64,000 bases of DNA from Solwaraspora sp. WMMA2056 (GTDB lineage Bacteria; Actinomycetota; Actinomycetes; Mycobacteriales; Micromonosporaceae). Of the stretch, positions 59,721-64,000 are shown in pieces. The DNA is taken from NCBI RefSeq assembly GCF_030345095.1, contig NZ_CP128360.1:5952001-6016000 (forward strand), given 5' to 3'. The position numbers were made by a program, and so were the translations under genes. The notes beneath the pieces were generated by a model that did not search any database, was not told the origin of the DNA, and was given only the letters and a program-made list of their open reading frames with translations. Each line of letters begins with the position of its first letter. Positions within the stretch are counted from its first letter, which is position 1.

Positions 59721-60775
59721 CGCCACGTTCCTTCCCGTACGCCGGCCGTCGGGGCCGGGGCGCAGGCGGCCAACTGCCGCTGCCGGTGTACGTGCCGCAC
59801 GATGTCCGCCACCCAGTCCCGGTCGGTCCGCAGCCGCAGATGCGCCGCCTGGGCCCGGCGGATCGCCCGGGCCACCTGGTCGCGTTGTCCGGCGGCGGCC
59901 TCGGCGTACCGGCGCCGCAGGTCGGCGCTGGCGGTGCTGATCTCACGCCGCCGCCCGGTCTCCGGGTCCTGCACGGTGATCACCCCGACGTCGGGCAGGT
60001 CGAGTTCCCGTGGGTCGGTGATGTCCACCGCGAGGACCTGGTGCACGCTGGCCAGCCGGCGTAGCGCCGGTTCCCAGTCGGGCCGCCCGGCCGGGTCGTC
60101 CGGCAGCCCGTCGAGGAAGTCGGAGACGACCACCGCCAGACCGCGTCGGGTCGCGGACCGGCGGAGCCCGTCGATGCCGTCGACCAGCGACGGCGCGGCC
60201 GATGTCGACGCGGCCGGCGGGCGGGCCGGCTGCGGGCCGGCCTCGCCCCGGGGGGCGGCGAGCAGTGCCCGCAGCAGACAGAGCAGGTGGTCACGGCCGG
60301 AGCCGGTCGGGAACCGCCGGGTCCCGTCGACACCCAGCAGATGCGCGCCGAGCACGTTGCCGGTGCCGGCCGTCAGGAACCCGACGGCGGCGACGGCGGC
60401 GACGGCCAACTCCCGCTTCTCCAGTTCGGCGGTGCCGAAGTCCATGCTGGGCGAGCCGTCGATCAGCACCCAGGTGGTCAGTTCCCGGTCGGCATCGACC
60501 TCACGCACGTGCGGCACCGTGGTCCGGGCGGTGACCGCCCAGTCCATCCGGCGGACCTCGTCCTCACCCGGCCGGTACTCCCGGCTGCCGGCCAGTTCGC
60601 TGCCGCCGCCGGGCAGCAGCCCGAGATGCTGCCCGTGCAGCAGGCCGTCCAGCCGACGGGTCACGGTCAGTTCCAGTCGGCGTAGCGTCTGCGGCGGGGT
60701 CAGCTCCGGCAGCGTCGCCGGTCCGGTCACGCCCCGACCGGGTACGCCACGACCAGTCACGCCACCGCCGGTCAC
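59717..60775 (-). CDS. DUF58 domain protein
   Basis: 352 residues. Early GSREYRPGEDEVRRMDWAVTART is the DUF58 hallmark, followed by an acidic-substituted VWA-like fold (TTWVLIDGSPSMDFGTAE). Couples MoxR to the VWA protein. GTG at 60775 overlaps the MoxR stop. The first 16 codons are a Gly/Val/Arg repeat that may not be translated if a later start is used. Confidence 0.9.
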   Translation of the reverse strand: MTGGGVTGRGVPGRGVTGPATLPELTPPQTLRRLELTVTRRLDGLLHGQHLGLLPGGGSELAGSREYRPGEDEVRRMDWAVTARTTVPHVREVDADRELTTWVLIDGSPSMDFGTAELEKRELAVAAVAAVGFLTAGTGNVLGAHLLGVDGTRRFPTGSGRDHLLCLLRALLAAPRGEAGPQPARPPAASTSAAPSLVDGIDGLRRSATRRGLAVVVSDFLDGLPDDPAGRPDWEPALRRLASVHQVLAVDITDPRELDLPDVGVITVQDPETGRRREISTASADLRRRYAEAAAGQRDQVARAIRRAQAAHLRLRTDRDWVADIVRHVHRQRQLAACAPAPTAGVREGTWR

Positions 60776-61815
60776 GCCACCGCCGCCAGTCCGGGCCGTT
60801 GGTCGTGTGCCGGGGCGATCTGCGGCGGCGGCACCACCTGCACCAGCCGCCGCACGATCGACTCGGCGTCGACCCCGTCGGCGACCGCGTCGAAGGAGAG
60901 CACCAGCCGGTGGGCGATCACGTCCACCGCGAGTTCCCGGACGTCCTCGGGCAGCACGTAGTCGCGGCCCCGCAGCAACGCCAGGCCGCGTGCGGCGGCG
61001 ACCAGGCCGAGGGTCGCGCGCGGACTGGCACCGTACGCCAGCAGCCCGGACAGCTCCGGCAGGCCGAACAGCTGCGGTCGACGGGTGGCCAGCACCAGCC
61101 GCACGATGTACTCGGCCAGGGCGTGGTGGACGAACACGTCCCGGGCCTGCTGCTGCATCGCGCTGAGCTGGCCGACGTCGAGCACCTGCCGTGACTGCGG
61201 CCGGTCGACCCCCATCCGGTAGAGGATGCCCAGCTCTTCCTCATCGGTCGGGTAGTCGACGACGACCTTCATCAGGAACCGGTCGCGTTGTGCCTCCGGC
61301 AACTGGTAGACGCCCTCGGACTCGATCGGATTCTGGGTGGCCAGCACCAGGAACGGATCCGGCACCGGGTAGCTGCGGCCGCCGATGGAGACCTGTCGCT
61401 CGGCCATCGCCTCCAGCAACGCCGACTGCACCTTCGCCGGAGCCCGGTTGATCTCGTCGGCGAGCACCAGGTTGGCCATCACCGGACCGAGTTCGACGTC
61501 GAACGACTCGGTCGACGCCCGGTAGATCCGGGTACCGACGATGTCCGACGGCACCAGGTCCGGGGTGAACTGGATCCGGGAGAAGCTGCCGCCGACGGCG
61601 ACGGCGAGCGTCTGCGCGGCGAGGGTCTTCGCGATCCCGGGTACGCCCTCCAACAGGCAGTGGCCGTTGGCGAGCAGCGCGGTGAGCAGCCGTTCGACCA
61701 ACCGGTCCTGCCCGACGATGACCCGTTTGACCTCGAACAGTGCCTGTTCCAGGGCTCCGGCGGCAGAGTCGGCACCCGTTGCTGGTTGCGTGCTGAGCTG
61801 TGGCTCGGTCGTCAT
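60772..61815 (-). CDS. MoxR-family AAA+ ATPase
   Basis: 347 residues. Walker A GVPGIAKTL (57-65), Walker B NLVLADEINRAP, sensor/arginine region EAQRDRFLMKVVVDYP and the helical lid. ATG at 61815 has GAGG nine bases upstream; a GTG at 61821 is too near. Drives remodelling with the following DUF58 and VWA proteins. Confidence 0.93.
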   Translation of the reverse strand: MTTEPQLSTQPATGADSAAGALEQALFEVKRVIVGQDRLVERLLTALLANGHCLLEGVPGIAKTLAAQTLAVAVGGSFSRIQFTPDLVPSDIVGTRIYRASTESFDVELGPVMANLVLADEINRAPAKVQSALLEAMAERQVSIGGRSYPVPDPFLVLATQNPIESEGVYQLPEAQRDRFLMKVVVDYPTDEEELGILYRMGVDRPQSRQVLDVGQLSAMQQQARDVFVHHALAEYIVRLVLATRRPQLFGLPELSGLLAYGASPRATLGLVAAARGLALLRGRDYVLPEDVRELAVDVIAHRLVLSFDAVADGVDAESIVRRLVQVVPPPQIAPAHDQRPGLAAVA

Positions 61816-61983
61816 CGGCACCGTCCTCGACGCTGGTCACCAATCGCCGTCCGGCCCGCCCCAACGGATGCGGCGTGCCCGGCGTCCGCCGGGGGTTGCC
61901 CTGGATCGGCGCGGTCTAACGCCGGGACGCGTCGCCGACCGGGTGATTGCCGGCGGACGCCGGGCACCGGATACCGTGCCGGC

Positions 61984-62979
61984 GTGCAGACACGAACCGA
62001 CGACGCCCCGGCCGCAGCGCAGCGGGGTGCACCACGGCGACACGGGTGGCTGGTGTGGGCGCTGGTGCTGCCGGCGGCGGGGTGGGCGGTGCTTCGGTTG
62101 GCCGGGTGGGAATTCGGGCCGCTGGTGCAACTGCTCGCATTCACCCCGTACGTCGCCGGATGGGCGGTGCTGCCGTTGGCCGTGACGGCGCTGACCCGGC
62201 GGTGGTGGGCGGCGGCCGTGGCGGGGCTCGTCGTACTGGCGTTGGCTGCTGCGGTACTGCCCCGGGCGGTGCCCGACAGGGTCACGCCACCCGCCGACGG
62301 CACCCCGGTCCGGGTCGCGACGGCAAACCTGTTGGCCGGTGCGGCGGACCTGTCGGTGCTGCTGGAGCTGCTGCGTCAGGAGCGGGTGGACGTGCTCGCG
62401 GTGCAGGAGTTCACCCCGGCTGCCGAGGCCGAACTGGACCGGCTCGGCGTCGCCGAACTGCTGCCGTACCGCCGCTCCGACGCCGAGATCGGCACGACCG
62501 GTTCGGCCGTGTACTCCCGCTGGCCGATCGTCGACACGGGGGTACGGCGCAACGAGGGTAGCTTCGCCCAGTCCTACGGCACGGTCCGCCCGCCGGCCGG
62601 CGGGCCGGTGCTGGTCGAGTCGGCGCATCCGATGGCGCCGTTCGCGTTGCGGACCATCCCGCTGTGGCGGGCCGACCTGGCCGCGCAGCCGCACCCGGAT
62701 CCGCAGGGCCCACCGCGAGTGCTGGCCGGTGACTTCAACTCGACGCTGGACCACGCGGCGCTACGCCGGTTGATCGCCACCGGCTACGTCGACGCGGCCG
62801 CCGCCACCGGCGAGGGGCTGGTCGGCACCTGGCCGTACGACGGGGCGCCGATCCCGCCGGTAACCCTGGACCGGGTGCTGGTGGACCAGCGGATCACGGT
62901 GGAGTCGGTGGCGGTGCACGGCGTGCCGGGCAGCGACCACCGGATGGTCGTCGCCGCACTGGTGCTGCCGGCACCCTGA
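61984..62979 (+). CDS. Membrane-anchored endonuclease/exonuclease/phosphatase family protein
   Basis: 331 residues. Three hydrophobic helices fill residues 20-95, then the EEP fold: VRVATANLLAGAADLSVLLE (metal-site Asn), VDVLAVQEFTPAAEAEL (catalytic Glu), SAHPMAPFALRTIPLW, VLAGDFNSTLDHAALRRL and the C-terminal VHGVPGSDHRMVVAAL (catalytic Asp-His). Likely a phosphodiesterase or nuclease at the membrane. GTG at 61984; substrate not predictable. Confidence 0.88.
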   Translation: MQTRTDDAPAAAQRGAPRRHGWLVWALVLPAAGWAVLRLAGWEFGPLVQLLAFTPYVAGWAVLPLAVTALTRRWWAAAVAGLVVLALAAAVLPRAVPDRVTPPADGTPVRVATANLLAGAADLSVLLELLRQERVDVLAVQEFTPAAEAELDRLGVAELLPYRRSDAEIGTTGSAVYSRWPIVDTGVRRNEGSFAQSYGTVRPPAGGPVLVESAHPMAPFALRTIPLWRADLAAQPHPDPQGPPRVLAGDFNSTLDHAALRRLIATGYVDAAAATGEGLVGTWPYDGAPIPPVTLDRVLVDQRITVESVAVHGVPGSDHRMVVAALVLPAP

Positions 62980-62980
62980 C

Positions 62981-63008
62981 CGGCGGTACGGCGGTACGGC
63001 GGTACGGG
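62981..63008. repeat. Short tandem GGCGGTAC repeats
   Basis: Three or more copies of an 8-base unit close to GCGGTACG follow the EEP stop. They precede a large hairpin and repeat part of its stem sequence. Confidence 0.7.
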
Positions 63009-63023
63009 CGATACGGCCGCACG

Positions 63024-63086
63024 GCGGTACGGCCGCACGGCGTGGGCGGTACGGGCCGCACAACCCACGCCGTGCGGCCGTACCGC
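63024..63086. terminator. Bidirectional terminator, 23-bp stem
   Basis: A perfect 23-bp inverted repeat at 63024-63046 and 63064-63086 with a 17-base loop, between the convergent EEP and citramalate synthase genes. The arms contain GCGGTACGGCCGCACGG, related to the tandem units just before. Confidence 0.9.
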
Positions 63087-63094
63087 TGAATGCT

Positions 63095-64000
63095 CTAGAC
63101 GCCGGCGGACGCGGCGCTGCGGGCCAGTCCGTAGGTCAGCGCGTCGACCAGGGCGTGCCAGCTGGCTTCGACGACGTTCTCGTGCACCCCGACGGTGGTC
63201 CAGTCCCGGGCGTTGCCGTCGACCGTCTCCACCAGCACCCGGGTGATCGCCCCGGTGCCCTGGCTGCCTTCGAGGATCCGCACCTTGTAGTCGGCCAGCC
63301 GGAAGTCGGCCAGATCCGGGTAGTGGCTGCGCAGCGCCACCCGCAGCGCCTCGTCGAGGGCGTTGACCGGGCCGTTGCCCTCGGCGGTGGCGATCACCCG
63401 CTCGCCGCGTACCCGGACCTTGACGGTGGCCTCGGAGACGACCGCGCCGTCCTCACGGTGCTCGACCAGCACCCGGTAGGACTCCAGGGTGAACGGCCGG
63501 GCGGTGACCGTGCCGCTGTCGGCGGCGAGTTCGGCGCGGACCAGCAGTTCGAAGGAGGCGTCGGCGGCTTCGAACGACCAGCCGCCGGCCTCCAGTTCCT
63601 TGACCCGCTTGGTGACCCGCGACAGGGCGTCCGGATGGCCGGCCAGGTCCACACCGAGCTCACGACTCTTCAGCTCGATGCTGGCCCGGCCGGCCATCTC
63701 GGTCACCAGGATCCGCATGTCGTTGCCGACAACCGACGGGTCGACGTGGTTGTACATCAGCGGATCCACTTTGATCGCACTCGCGTGCAGCCCCGCCTTG
63801 TGAGCGAAGGCGGCGGCCCCGACGTAGGCCTGGTGGGTGTCGGGGGCGATGTTGGCGATCTCGGCGATGGCGTGCGAGACACGCACCATCTGTCCCAGGC
63901 AGCCGTCCGGTAGGACCGGCAGCCCGAGCTTGAGTTGCAGGTTGGCGACGACGGCGAACAGGTCGGCGTTGCCGGGCCGTTCGCCGTAGCCGTTGGCGGT
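63095..64000 (-). CDS. cimA: Citramalate synthase-type enzyme, C-terminal part
   Basis: Only the last 301 codons are present; the gene runs off the right edge. Reads GYGERPGNADLFAVVANLQL near the edge, then SHAIAEIANIAPDTHQAYVG, FAHKAGLHASAIKVDPLMYN and a C-terminal regulatory LeuA-dimer-like domain (ADYKVRILEGSQGTGAITRV, DWTTVGVHENVVEASWHALV). This arrangement is that of CimA-like (R)-citramalate or 2-isopropylmalate synthases, which feed isoleucine synthesis. The catalytic TIM barrel lies beyond the window. Confidence 0.85.
   Translation of the reverse strand, partial: TANGYGERPGNADLFAVVANLQLKLGLPVLPDGCLGQMVRVSHAIAEIANIAPDTHQAYVGAAAFAHKAGLHASAIKVDPLMYNHVDPSVVGNDMRILVTEMAGRASIELKSRELGVDLAGHPDALSRVTKRVKELEAGGWSFEAADASFELLVRAELAADSGTVTARPFTLESYRVLVEHREDGAVVSEATVKVRVRGERVIATAEGNGPVNALDEALRVALRSHYPDLADFRLADYKVRILEGSQGTGAITRVLVETVDGNARDWTTVGVHENVVEASWHALVDALTYGLARSAASAGV

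Noticed and set aside
1..64000. CRISPR arrays, insertion sequences, transposases, integrases or phage genes.
   Set aside because: None found on scanning: no regularly spaced 25-40 bp repeats and no proteins with transposase, recombinase or phage motifs. Mobile traces are limited to the RHS remnant, duplicated NUDIX tails and hairpin elements.

Overview
The window is high-GC DNA (GTG starts common, start codons frequently overlapping the previous stop as ATGA or GTGA) from an actinomycete, most likely a member of the Micromonosporaceae. The inference rests on a gene order familiar from Streptomyces and Micromonospora: DUF177 - DivIVA-like - coaD - rsmD - recG - DAK2 - rpmB - thiL - Lrp/RAM - DUF3515 - ddl - gpsA - plsC - cofC - ppk1 - hup - leuD - leuC - ndgR - tRNA-Glu - tRNA-Gln - FAH hydrolase. 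No species can be named from sequence alone.

Layout. 1-12 kb: conserved housekeeping genes, with an LPXTG surface-protein gene between rsmD and recG. 12-18.8 kb: an accessory patch of locally lower GC, with a broken RHS gene, three small immunity-like genes, an XRE/DUF397 regulator pair, two copies of a NUDIX gene fragment and four small membrane proteins. 18.8-33 kb: conserved metabolism again (lipid, F420, polyphosphate, HU, leucine), two tRNAs and an FAH-family hydrolase. 33-50.5 kb: an inserted natural-product locus. 50.5-64 kb: a glycosylase-like protein, a large GGDEF/NB-ARC/TPR fusion regulator, secreted proteases, a MoxR-DUF58-VWA operon and the start of a second conserved block (cimA).

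The centre of interest is 34.5-50.5 kb. One minus-strand operon encodes two short peptides whose leaders closely resemble the lactazole precursor leader. They are followed by an ABC exporter, a LanB-type glutamylation enzyme, a stand-alone LanB C-terminal-domain protein (expected pyridine synthase), an E1/leader-binding partner, a YcaO cyclodehydratase, a SagB-type dehydrogenase and an elimination-domain/SagB fusion. The last gene is an ArsR-type regulator. This gene set matches the minimal lactazole-type thiopeptide pathway (B, C, D, E and F functions) plus an extra dehydrogenase and a second precursor. Facing it is a second small cassette: a 66-residue peptide, a strong hairpin, then a radical SAM/SPASM enzyme with all expected cluster cysteines, divergent from another ArsR-type regulator. 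An identical 10-base element (TTGAACGTCA) lies in the promoter regions of both peptide genes, so the two cassettes are probably co-regulated. Cassette 1 is a thiopeptide-type system with unusual cores; cassette 2 looks like an undescribed radical-SAM peptide system.

Limits: all product names are judged by eye from sequence motifs and remembered family features. No alignment or database search was run.
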